From: an uncultured Clostridia bacterium
Lineage (GTDB): Bacteria; Bacillota; Clostridia; UBA1381
Assembly (NCBI GenBank): GCA_934486735.1
Contig: CAKSQL010000010.1
Span: forward strand, 13,432-77,431
Length of the DNA: 64,000 nt
Direction of reading: 5' to 3'
The stretch's first letter is position 1. Each line of letters opens with the position of its first letter. Positions 43,600 to 52,014 of the stretch are shown here, one piece after another. The translations under genes were made by a program, and so were the position numbers. The notes beneath the pieces are model-generated. The model did no database searches, had not been told where the DNA came from, and worked only from the letters and a program-made list of their open reading frames with translations.

Positions 43600-46211
43600 A
43601 AAAGAAAATAGCGTTTTTGCTGGCGCTGCTGATTCTGACAATGTCGTTTACCGGTGTTGCTCCGGCATCTGCGGCATTCTCGGCGGATGATAAATACGAT
43701 GTGCTTTGTGCACTCGGTTTCTTTGACAGCGAAGCGGTCTATGGCAAGAATTCATCGGTAACACGCGGAGAAATAATCTCGGCATTGGTAAATTCTCTGC
43801 CGGATGAAAAAAGATATTCCATAGGCAAAAATGAAACCGGCTTTGATGATATAGAGACCGGGGACGCAATTGCGGAGGTCGCATATAATGCGCGCATGCT
43901 CGGCATATTGGGCAGCGAAAAGGAGCTTAATCCGTATGAGGAGGCTACTTTGGAGGACGCATCCTTTATGATTTTGAATCTTTTGGGATATAAAAATGCA
44001 GCCGGCGGAAGTTACTCGGCGCATGCGTCGTCGATAGGAATAACAAAGTCAATACCGACTGCGTCAAAATTCACAATGGGTCAGTTCGTCGTGATGCTCT
44101 ATAACGCACTGGATACCGAGGTCATGCAATGGAGTGAGGACAACGGCAGACAGACGCTCACAACGGTCAAGGGTGAGACATATCTCACCGAGATACTCGA
44201 TGCGGGACGCGAACGCGGAATCGTAAAGGCAAACAGATTCACAGGAATCGATGGCGGCAAAGCAACAGGAAGTGACACCGTTTTGATTTCGGGAGAGAGT
44301 TATAATGTCGGAGCGTCCGCGGCGGCAGGCTTTCTCGGGCATAACGCTGACTTTTATTATCGAAACGATGCAGACGACGAAAAGACGATTGTTTATATAA
44401 AGACATATAACGAGGACAGCGTTGTCGAATTTGATGCCGATAAAATAAGAGATTTTTCCGATATGACATACGAATATGAGGTCGGCGAAAAGCTCGATAG
44501 GACAAAGCGCGCTTCAATATTAAAGAGTGCGGATATTGTCTATAACGGCAGATTGATTGAAAATGATTTCGATAAATTTATGCCTGATGAGGGACACATA
44601 AAGCTTATAAACAACGACGGCGACAACCGATACGAGACGGTTATAATAACCGATTATGAGGTTGTGGTTGTCGGAAATATTGATAAGGAAAACGGAGTTA
44701 TCGGAAACCTGTATTATCCGGAAAAGGAATATTCCGTTGATTTGTACGAGAAAACTCCGCATTACAGCGTATGTTATGCGGACGGAACGGTTAAAAAGTT
44801 CTCGGATATATTTAAGTACTACACAATTTTTGTTGCGCAGAGCATGGATAAAGAGCTTTGCACAATCATCATTTCCGATAAGACGATAAAGGGAGCGATT
44901 GAAGGATATTCGGATGATGAAATAACAATCGACGGCAAAAAATACGAAACAACCGATGATTTTGCCGGTTTTAATAATGTGGGACTTCATTCGTACGGAA
45001 CATTTTATTGTGATCCGCGCGGAAGAATCGGCGCATATGAAGGTCTGACCGACAGAAATATAAAGGTGGGCTACCTGATAAGAGCGTCAAAGGTGGATGA
45101 CGGTCCGGAAGAAAATATATTGCTTTTGAAGCTTTTTTCGGAAAACGGAAATGTGGAAAAGCTCTACACAGCGGAAAAGCTGTACTACATAAACGGACTT
45201 GAGTATACGAATGCGGGCGACCCTGCACCGTCGAGAGTAAAGGCTGAGAATGTGGATGTCGTTTTGACAGCGCTCAATGAGGCAAAGGATTCCTCGCTCG
45301 GCGGCGGTCAGCTGGTGCTTTACAAGCAGAACGGACAGGGAAGAGTATACGAGCTGGAGATTCCCGCAAAATATACCACCGATATAGCAATGGCGGAAAA
45401 ACTCAACGACTACGGAAATTTCAGGCAGATAAGCGAGAAGATGCAAAAAATAAATCATAAGACAGGCTTGTTCCTGCTGAAGTTTAGAATCGGACCGGAT
45501 ACAAAAGTGTTCAGCATACCGGGCGATATCCAGAACGAAAACAAGTTTGAAGTGTTCACCGGAACAACAAACTGCTTTGCATGGAATAAGGAATATACGG
45601 TTGTTGCATATTCAAAAAATACCGATTCTTCGTATGCTGATTACGTATTAGGATTCCTGGGCGGAAACGACGGAGCGCTTGATGAAAACAATGTCTTTGT
45701 CGTAAGCTCGGTATCGGATGCTCTTGATGAGGATGATATGCCCGTTAAGGTTATACGAGGAATGTGGGGAGCTGCCGAGAAAGAATATATACTTGACAGC
45801 GAGCTGAGCGAAACGGTAATTAACAGCGGCGATATTTTCAGACTCGGATTTGACGACTCGGGCAATGTGACGAATATGGTAAAGGTATTCGACTACAAAA
45901 AGCAGACTCCGGAACAAAACGGATCTTTGACCGAAAAGTATTATTCGTATTTCGGATATGCTTATGACATGAAGGGAAGCACGCTGCAGGTCGCACTTAA
46001 AAATCCGGCAGAGGTTACACAAACAACCGACCTGATTAATACATTTGCTGATAAAATGGCAGCAATATACAAATACGACAGCAAGACCAAAAAGCTTACA
46101 ACAATGAATTACAGCGGCATAAAGACATATTCATCAAATCCGGGCGGATATTCAAAGGTGTTTGCATGGTTCTATTATGCCGATCACAAGATGATGGTCG
46201 TTTACGATTGA
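43596..46211 (+). CDS. Large SLH-like surface protein of unknown function
   Basis: 871 aa. Signal peptide 1-26, then N-terminal SLH-type repeats at about 30-190 (VTRGEIISALVNSL, ATLEDASFMILNLLGY, FTMGQFVVMLYNAL). The remaining roughly 680 residues are beta-rich and match no family that I recognise; short repeated patterns such as VVVVGNIDKENGVI and YVLGFLGGNDG suggest small beta-barrel units. Overlap with the preceding SLH gene (ATGA) indicates coupled synthesis, perhaps as partners in the same surface layer. Confidence 0.75.
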   Translation: MKKKIAFLLALLILTMSFTGVAPASAAFSADDKYDVLCALGFFDSEAVYGKNSSVTRGEIISALVNSLPDEKRYSIGKNETGFDDIETGDAIAEVAYNARMLGILGSEKELNPYEEATLEDASFMILNLLGYKNAAGGSYSAHASSIGITKSIPTASKFTMGQFVVMLYNALDTEVMQWSEDNGRQTLTTVKGETYLTEILDAGRERGIVKANRFTGIDGGKATGSDTVLISGESYNVGASAAAGFLGHNADFYYRNDADDEKTIVYIKTYNEDSVVEFDADKIRDFSDMTYEYEVGEKLDRTKRASILKSADIVYNGRLIENDFDKFMPDEGHIKLINNDGDNRYETVIITDYEVVVVGNIDKENGVIGNLYYPEKEYSVDLYEKTPHYSVCYADGTVKKFSDIFKYYTIFVAQSMDKELCTIIISDKTIKGAIEGYSDDEITIDGKKYETTDDFAGFNNVGLHSYGTFYCDPRGRIGAYEGLTDRNIKVGYLIRASKVDDGPEENILLLKLFSENGNVEKLYTAEKLYYINGLEYTNAGDPAPSRVKAENVDVVLTALNEAKDSSLGGGQLVLYKQNGQGRVYELEIPAKYTTDIAMAEKLNDYGNFRQISEKMQKINHKTGLFLLKFRIGPDTKVFSIPGDIQNENKFEVFTGTTNCFAWNKEYTVVAYSKNTDSSYADYVLGFLGGNDGALDENNVFVVSSVSDALDEDDMPVKVIRGMWGAAEKEYILDSELSETVINSGDIFRLGFDDSGNVTNMVKVFDYKKQTPEQNGSLTEKYYSYFGYAYDMKGSTLQVALKNPAEVTQTTDLINTFADKMAAIYKYDSKTKKLTTMNYSGIKTYSSNPGGYSKVFAWFYYADHKMMVVYD

Positions 46212-46230
46212 CAGAGAGGAGAGATTTTTG

Positions 46231-46659
46231 ATGCTTAGAAAAATTTCCGCGCTCGTTTGTGCCGGAGCAATTGCGTCCGGAATGATGAGCGGAGCGTATG
46301 CCGCCGAGAATGCAGAGGTGTATTTTAACGGTGAAAAGCAAAGCTTTACTGTCAATGCCGAAGAGATTGACGGAACCGTTTTTGTGCCGATAAGACCCGT
46401 ATTTGAGCTGTTCAATTACAAAATCGAATGGGACGGCATGAGAAAGAGAATCAGAACAACAACGGCGATAGGCAAGCTGACAATTCAGATAGGCTCGGTT
46501 TTGGTAAGCCAAAACGATTATCAGGCATATGTGCTTTCGGCATATCCGCGGCTTTTGGACGGTACAACGATGATACCGATAGACTTTGCATCGGCTGCGA
46601 CCGAGTCGAGCATTCAGTTTACCGAGAATAACAATTCGATTGTGATAAATTCACTTTAA
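46231..46659 (+). CDS. Small secreted copper-amine-oxidase N-terminal domain protein
   Basis: 142 aa: signal peptide (ISALVCAGAIASGMMSGAYA) followed by a single copper-amine-oxidase N-terminal-type domain (VFVPIRPVFELFNYKIEWD, TTMIPIDFASAATESSIQF). These stalk domains are common in clostridial wall proteins and bear no copper site. Its function is unknown; it may be an assembly or wall-interaction module for the SLH proteins encoded just upstream (19 bp gap). AGGAGA precedes the ATG. Confidence 0.8.
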   Translation: MLRKISALVCAGAIASGMMSGAYAAENAEVYFNGEKQSFTVNAEEIDGTVFVPIRPVFELFNYKIEWDGMRKRIRTTTAIGKLTIQIGSVLVSQNDYQAYVLSAYPRLLDGTTMIPIDFASAATESSIQFTENNNSIVINSL

Positions 46660-46739
46660 CCGATTCTATGCGGAGCATGGGCAAGATAGCCCTATTAATA
46701 ATTTAAACCAATTAACTGTGACAGAGAGGGAAAAATAAT

Positions 46740-47717
46740 ATGAAATACAAAATTTACTCAGATGCGATACCTAACATACCATGGGCGGAAAGAACAGACT
46801 CGTCAACCGACCCTGTTTGGCGTTCGGAGCTGAACCCGATAATAAAAAGAGATATACTCCCGAACGGAAACAGCGTTTTTAACAGTGCGGTTGTCCCTTT
46901 TAAAGGAAAATTTGCCGGAGTGTTCAGAATTGACGATAAGGAAAGAAGGTTGAGGCTGCACCGCGGTTTCAGCGAGGACGGAATACATTGGCAGATTGAC
47001 CCGAAGCAGCTGGAGCTGATCGGCAAGGACGGCAGCAGGACAAAGGTGTTGGGATATGACCCGAGAGTTGTTAAGATTGAAGATACATATTATATTTCTT
47101 TCTGCAACTGCGTGAACGGACCGACGGTGTGCGTGGCTTACACAAAGGATTTTGAGGAATTTTACGACCTGGGAAATTCGTTCCTGCCTTTTAACAGAAA
47201 CGGAGTGCTTTTCCCGAGAAAGATAGATGGAAAGTACGGAATGTTGTCACGTCCGAGCGATAACGGGCATACGCCGTTCGGAGATATTTACTACAGTGAC
47301 AGCCCCGATTTGGAGTATTGGGGACACCACAGACACGTTATGTCGACAACCGGCGGATGGCAGGAACTGAAAATAGGTGCAGGTCCTGTTCCGACCGAGA
47401 CAAGCGAAGGTTGGCTGCTTATTTATCATGGTGTGCTGCTTTCTTGTAACGGCTACGTTTACAGTGCAGGCGCGGCGATTCTTGACAGAGACGAGCCATG
47501 GAAGGTGAAATATCGCACAAAGCCTTACATACTTGCACCCACACAGCTTTACGAGCAGGTTGGTGATGTTCCGAACGTGGTATTCCCTTGTGCAAATCTT
47601 TGCGATGCCGAGACCGGGCGCATGACGATATACTACGGAGGAGCGGACACTGTTGTGTGCATGGCACATACTACGGTGGATGAACTGATTGATTTTGTAA
47701 AGGAAAATTCATATTAA
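46740..47717 (+). CDS. GH130-family glycoside phosphorylase
   Basis: 325 aa, five-bladed beta-propeller type. Key motifs are GYDPRVVKIEDTYYI (Asp107, the likely proton donor), SRPSDNGHTPFGDIYYS, KIGAGPVPTETSEGWLLIYHG and YYGGADTVVCMA near the C-terminus, as in GH130 beta-1,4-mannosyl phosphorylases. With phosphate it would cleave a non-reducing mannosyl linkage to mannose-1-phosphate. No signal peptide, so cytoplasmic. The subfamily (Man-Glc, Man-Man or Man-GlcNAc) cannot be fixed; the presence of a GH20 gene in the same locus favours Man-GlcNAc. It is the only cytoplasmic enzyme inside the secreted-protein run. Confidence 0.85.
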   Translation: MKYKIYSDAIPNIPWAERTDSSTDPVWRSELNPIIKRDILPNGNSVFNSAVVPFKGKFAGVFRIDDKERRLRLHRGFSEDGIHWQIDPKQLELIGKDGSRTKVLGYDPRVVKIEDTYYISFCNCVNGPTVCVAYTKDFEEFYDLGNSFLPFNRNGVLFPRKIDGKYGMLSRPSDNGHTPFGDIYYSDSPDLEYWGHHRHVMSTTGGWQELKIGAGPVPTETSEGWLLIYHGVLLSCNGYVYSAGAAILDRDEPWKVKYRTKPYILAPTQLYEQVGDVPNVVFPCANLCDAETGRMTIYYGGADTVVCMAHTTVDELIDFVKENSY

Positions 47718-47757
47718 ATCGGTTATTTAAAAATTCTGATTAAAAAGGAGGAAAAAT

Positions 47758-50700
47758 ATGCTTAAGCGTTTTATAGCTCTGATTTTGGTGGCGGCAGCGC
47801 TGCTCGGCATTATGCCGGCGTATGCCGAGGAAACGGAGCAGGGGACAAACAAGCTGTATTGCCTTTCGGACAATTCGTGGATCGATTCCGATATTGCACT
47901 TTATAAGTCGCGCGGGACTGAGCTTGAAAATTTCAAAACCGGTGCGGAGTATTCGTGGGATAAAGCTTCGGACAAAGACATGATGACATCGGACAGCGAG
48001 TGCAAAAAGCTCACCAACGGAGATATCGGAAACGGCGACGGGGAACACAACACGTGGTCGACCTGGATGCAGAAAAACAATAAGGCGATTGTTACATTCG
48101 ACCTTAAGAACAGCTACTGGGTAAGCAGGGTCGACATCTGGTCGATAGCAAAAACACGCGCTCAGGTGGGTAAGATTGAAATTCGTGTCGGCGAAGATGT
48201 CAATAACATGAAATCACTTCCGTCCGTTATGGCGGAGATCGGAAAGGAAAACAATACATTTATCTGCACAGAGGCGGATTTTAATGCGGCAAAAATCCGA
48301 TATGTTGAAGTGACATGCAGCATTGCGGAAAGCCAAACAAGCCTGCAGGAGGGCTTTATTCAAATGGTTTTGTCCGAGATTGCCATATTCGGATATCTTG
48401 AAAAGCCCGAGAGCAATGAGGAAGAAATAATCGAGACCGAGGAGAAATCTCCCGAGCTGATTTTTTCTCAAAACGACCCGGTGATAAATGAGCATGACAC
48501 TTTTATAGCGGATTTGGGTGCTGTATACGATGTTACAAAAACAAATGTGTCGCAGTATAATTCATCGGTCAGCGGCTTGGAAAATTACGATGTGTATTTA
48601 AGCAGCGACGGAATCAACTACAGTCTGATCGGCAGCGGTGAGGCAACAAATAAGATTGATTATAAAGTAACTGAAATCCCGTATGAGATACTGCCTGAAA
48701 CCTATGCGCGCTATGTCAAATTTGTCATGCATAAGGCAGAGGGCAGAGAAAGCGTTTTGATAAAAAATATTGAAATTTACGGACGCGAGGGGATTGAGGA
48801 AAGAAGAATTGATTCCGAGGCGGAGTACAGCTATTACACGCAGCAGCCTTATCAGACCGGCGACGATATCCGCTTACAGGATAAGGAAAACAAAAAGCTC
48901 ATGGATGGCGATATAAACAATGCCATTTCCACAAGAGAGCAGTGGGCGACAGTTGTTGTTGACCTTAAAAAAGCGTATCAGATAGGAAATGTCGATATAT
49001 ACTCGCTTGCAGCCGGAAACACTTTTATGGAGGGCTGCGAAATTCGCTACAGTCTGGACGGAAAGAAGTATTTTACATATACTTACTATCTGAATCATAA
49101 CGAAAAAACAGGCGGAATTGTAAAGAGCAGCTTTTCGGGGATGCCGGGCAGAAATGCAAGATATCTGAAGCTGATAATGCAAAGCTCGACAAAGAATATG
49201 GCGATAAGCGAAATCGCTGTAAACGGATATCCGATTGAGGCGGCGCGCTCAAAGACTCTTAAAAAAATTCCGCTCCGTGTCGAAATGAAGAACTATCTGC
49301 TTGCATACCTCGATTGGTCGACATTCAATACGCAAAATGCAAGCAAGGTTGCGCTCTATGTTGAAAAGAATCCGTTTGCCGATACAAAGGATTTGCAGCC
49401 GACAGCGGTTTATGAAAGCTATGACGATGCATTTATCAATAAATACGCAACAAAAACAAATTTGGAGCCGGAGACAACATATTACTTTGCGGTAACTCCG
49501 TTTGACTCCGAGGGCAACGAGCTGACAGACGTAACGCCGGTGAAAGTAACAACTCAGGGTGTACTCGGTACAAAGGTCAGAGACGTGTTCAATATAACCA
49601 ATCACCCGAATTACAGCGGCGGAGCGACAAAAAAATTCGGCAGCTATACCGAGACGATGAAAAAAGAAGCGGTACGGCTTATGGACGATATGGGAGCGTC
49701 GAATAAAAACCGTCTTTGGGAGGTAAGCGGTGCAAATATTCAGATGTACACCGATGTGGGAATCAGTACGATGCTGATTAATGCAACCGCCACAAGCTCA
49801 AAGAATTACGGAAATTACTTGTATTCAAACGGAAACGAGTCGGATTTGTCAAAGGCAGATGTTAATACATTTCTGACAAATATGAAAAATGCATATAATG
49901 TGCTCAAAAACGATGATAAGAGAAATGTTCTCTGTGACCCGGTTCTGGGCGGTACCGAGATAGGCAGTTTGCAATGGTTCGACAACCTTTATAAAGCAGG
50001 CAACGGTATTGAGACAAAGCTTAATTTTGATGCTGTGGACGTACATTTTTACTGTAAGTCTATAGATGAGCTTGTTCCCGGAGTGCCTGTCGGCGCACCG
50101 GAACAGCTCTTTAAAAAGATTCAGAACGTAAGAGCGGTAATGGAAAAGTACAATGACGGCGACAAGCCGATTATTTCCACCGAGACCGGTTTCCACACCG
50201 CTCCGATAAACGGCTATCAGCCGAAATGCGATTACGAAACTCAGCGAAATTACATTGTCAGAATGTATATGATAATGATATCACAGGGCATAAAAGAGGT
50301 TTGGTACTATAACTTCCATGATGACGGATATGACGACAATAACTTTGAGCATCACTGGGGACTTATAGACTACTTCGCAGTGCCGAAGCCGTCGTATTAC
50401 AGTTATTACAATATGTATCAGCAGATGCGTAATACTTCATATACCGGTGCGGTTTCGGGACTTTCGAATCCGTATTACGGCTATGAATTTTACGATGAGA
50501 CGAAAAACAAATGCATCTCGGTTATATGGGCGGCCGACGGACAGGATAAGACGCTTAAGTTTGAAACTCTGTCCGGCAAGGACGAAAATATAGAGGTTAT
50601 CGGCAGCGACGGCAGCTTTAGAGTACTTGACACAGAGGATTGCAAAGGCTCTGTATCGATAAACGGCGCACCGATATATATCTATTCGGATAATGGAGTA

Positions 50701-51948
50701 AAGGCAAACTCAATCAATGTTGCATTTGCGGCAAAGGCGTCAACAATTGATACAATCCGCGGCAAGGACGTAACCTTTACACTGGCGAGAAAAACTCTCG
50801 GACAGGGTAAATCCGGTCACGTTGAGGGCGTGGGAATGCCCGGTGGCTGGAGCATTGCAAACGATACGACATTCAATGCGGACGCTGCAAATATTGACGT
50901 TGGGATACATGTTCCGGAAAATACGACCGAACAGGTTGAAAGTTTTGAACTCAGCGTGGTTATGGACGACGGCACAACAGCACCGATAAGAGTGAGTGTG
51001 GATGTCAAGTCCTCGATAAGTGTGAAGATTATACCCGAGCCGGTTGAGTTCGGAGACTGGAGCAAGTGGAGACTTGCGGCACAGTGTACAAATGTTGTCG
51101 ATGTGCCTGTAAGCGGAAAGCTGAGTGTTCTCGGAACATCGGGAATAAATGTTACAACGGTAGAGGCGCAGAATACGGGCGAAATCCGGCCGGGCGAAAC
51201 AAAGACGGTTTACTTTGATGTTGCAGCTCCTGCTACCGAGTTCGGTGTTGTTGGAACATTCATGCTCGAAGTGAACGGGCAGAAGAAGAGCTTTGACAGA
51301 AATCTCAATTTTTCGGCATGCGTAAATGACGGAATCACGCCGGTAATGGACGGCATCATTTCGCCGGGAGAATGGGATAACTGTCATGTTATCGGTGAGG
51401 ATAGCTACAGATATGCAAAATGGAACGGAGCATCCGACTTGTCTTTCAAGGTCTACAGAAAATGGGACTATGATAATTTCTATATGGCAGTCGATGTAAC
51501 CGACGATGTGTTCTGCCAGCCGTATACCGGCACAGACGTATGGCAGGGCGATAATATCCAGGTTGCCCTGGATCCGGCAAGAAAAGACGGAGTCGGAATT
51601 TCCAACACCGATTATTTCGAACTGGGGCTTTCGGGAAACGATAAAAATGAGCTTATGACTTATGTATGGCTTGCAGACCTGGTTGTTAAAAAAGACAGAC
51701 CGATAGCGGCGTACACCGGAGCGGTCAACCGTGCCGACGACGGACATACAATCTATGAAATTGCGATTCCATGGGGATTTTTGATTGAGACGGGAATTGT
51801 CAACGAAAACGATTGTATCGGATTCTCCATCGCGGTAAACGATAACGACGGCAGCGGAAGAAAGGGCTACCTCATGTATATGCGCGGTATTACAGATAAA
51901 AAGGATGCCAACAACTTTGAGGATATGGTTCTGATAAAGAAAAAGTAA
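47758..51948 (+). CDS. Giant secreted multimodular glycosidase-like protein with F5/8C and CBM9-like modules
   Basis: 1396 aa. Signal peptide 1-23; F5/8C-like module about 33-215 (opening CLSDNSWIDSDIALY); two more F5/8C-like modules about 235-345 and 350-492; an FN3-like domain about 500-600; a TIM-barrel core about 605-920 with candidate acid/base Glu694 in GNESDL and nucleophile Glu809 in IISTETGFHT; a small beta domain ending GAPIYIYSD; a long beta region; and a C-terminal CBM9-like domain about 1190-1396 (PVMDGIISPGEWD, WQGDNIQVALDP). It resembles clan-A glycosidases (GH39/GH5-like), but no family fits with certainty. AAGGAGG precedes the ATG. Confidence 0.8.
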   Translation: MLKRFIALILVAAALLGIMPAYAEETEQGTNKLYCLSDNSWIDSDIALYKSRGTELENFKTGAEYSWDKASDKDMMTSDSECKKLTNGDIGNGDGEHNTWSTWMQKNNKAIVTFDLKNSYWVSRVDIWSIAKTRAQVGKIEIRVGEDVNNMKSLPSVMAEIGKENNTFICTEADFNAAKIRYVEVTCSIAESQTSLQEGFIQMVLSEIAIFGYLEKPESNEEEIIETEEKSPELIFSQNDPVINEHDTFIADLGAVYDVTKTNVSQYNSSVSGLENYDVYLSSDGINYSLIGSGEATNKIDYKVTEIPYEILPETYARYVKFVMHKAEGRESVLIKNIEIYGREGIEERRIDSEAEYSYYTQQPYQTGDDIRLQDKENKKLMDGDINNAISTREQWATVVVDLKKAYQIGNVDIYSLAAGNTFMEGCEIRYSLDGKKYFTYTYYLNHNEKTGGIVKSSFSGMPGRNARYLKLIMQSSTKNMAISEIAVNGYPIEAARSKTLKKIPLRVEMKNYLLAYLDWSTFNTQNASKVALYVEKNPFADTKDLQPTAVYESYDDAFINKYATKTNLEPETTYYFAVTPFDSEGNELTDVTPVKVTTQGVLGTKVRDVFNITNHPNYSGGATKKFGSYTETMKKEAVRLMDDMGASNKNRLWEVSGANIQMYTDVGISTMLINATATSSKNYGNYLYSNGNESDLSKADVNTFLTNMKNAYNVLKNDDKRNVLCDPVLGGTEIGSLQWFDNLYKAGNGIETKLNFDAVDVHFYCKSIDELVPGVPVGAPEQLFKKIQNVRAVMEKYNDGDKPIISTETGFHTAPINGYQPKCDYETQRNYIVRMYMIMISQGIKEVWYYNFHDDGYDDNNFEHHWGLIDYFAVPKPSYYSYYNMYQQMRNTSYTGAVSGLSNPYYGYEFYDETKNKCISVIWAADGQDKTLKFETLSGKDENIEVIGSDGSFRVLDTEDCKGSVSINGAPIYIYSDNGVKANSINVAFAAKASTIDTIRGKDVTFTLARKTLGQGKSGHVEGVGMPGGWSIANDTTFNADAANIDVGIHVPENTTEQVESFELSVVMDDGTTAPIRVSVDVKSSISVKIIPEPVEFGDWSKWRLAAQCTNVVDVPVSGKLSVLGTSGINVTTVEAQNTGEIRPGETKTVYFDVAAPATEFGVVGTFMLEVNGQKKSFDRNLNFSACVNDGITPVMDGIISPGEWDNCHVIGEDSYRYAKWNGASDLSFKVYRKWDYDNFYMAVDVTDDVFCQPYTGTDVWQGDNIQVALDPARKDGVGISNTDYFELGLSGNDKNELMTYVWLADLVVKKDRPIAAYTGAVNRADDGHTIYEIAIPWGFLIETGIVNENDCIGFSIAVNDNDGSGRKGYLMYMRGITDKKDANNFEDMVLIKKK

Positions 51949-51958
51949 GCGATGAATG

Positions 51959-51995
51959 AAAATGCGGCATGGTATAAAAGCTATGCCGTATTTTC
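51959..51995 (+). terminator. Intergenic hairpin terminator-like element
   Basis: AAAATGCGGCAT pairs with ATGCCGTATTTT (51959-51970 with 51983-51994; one G-T pair), followed by C rather than a long T-run. It lies just after the 1396-aa gene and overlaps a non-coding upstream extension of the next frame, supporting the TTG 52015 start of that gene. Probably a leaky terminator. Confidence 0.65.
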
Positions 51996-52014
51996 TAAGA
52001 TAGGAGGAAAAGCA

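Noticed and set aside
50740..51747. Long minus-strand open frame (about 335 codons) opposite the 1396-aa gene
   Set aside because: Antisense to a clearly coding CBM9-containing region; no start signal and a low-complexity, Cys/Arg-rich translation.
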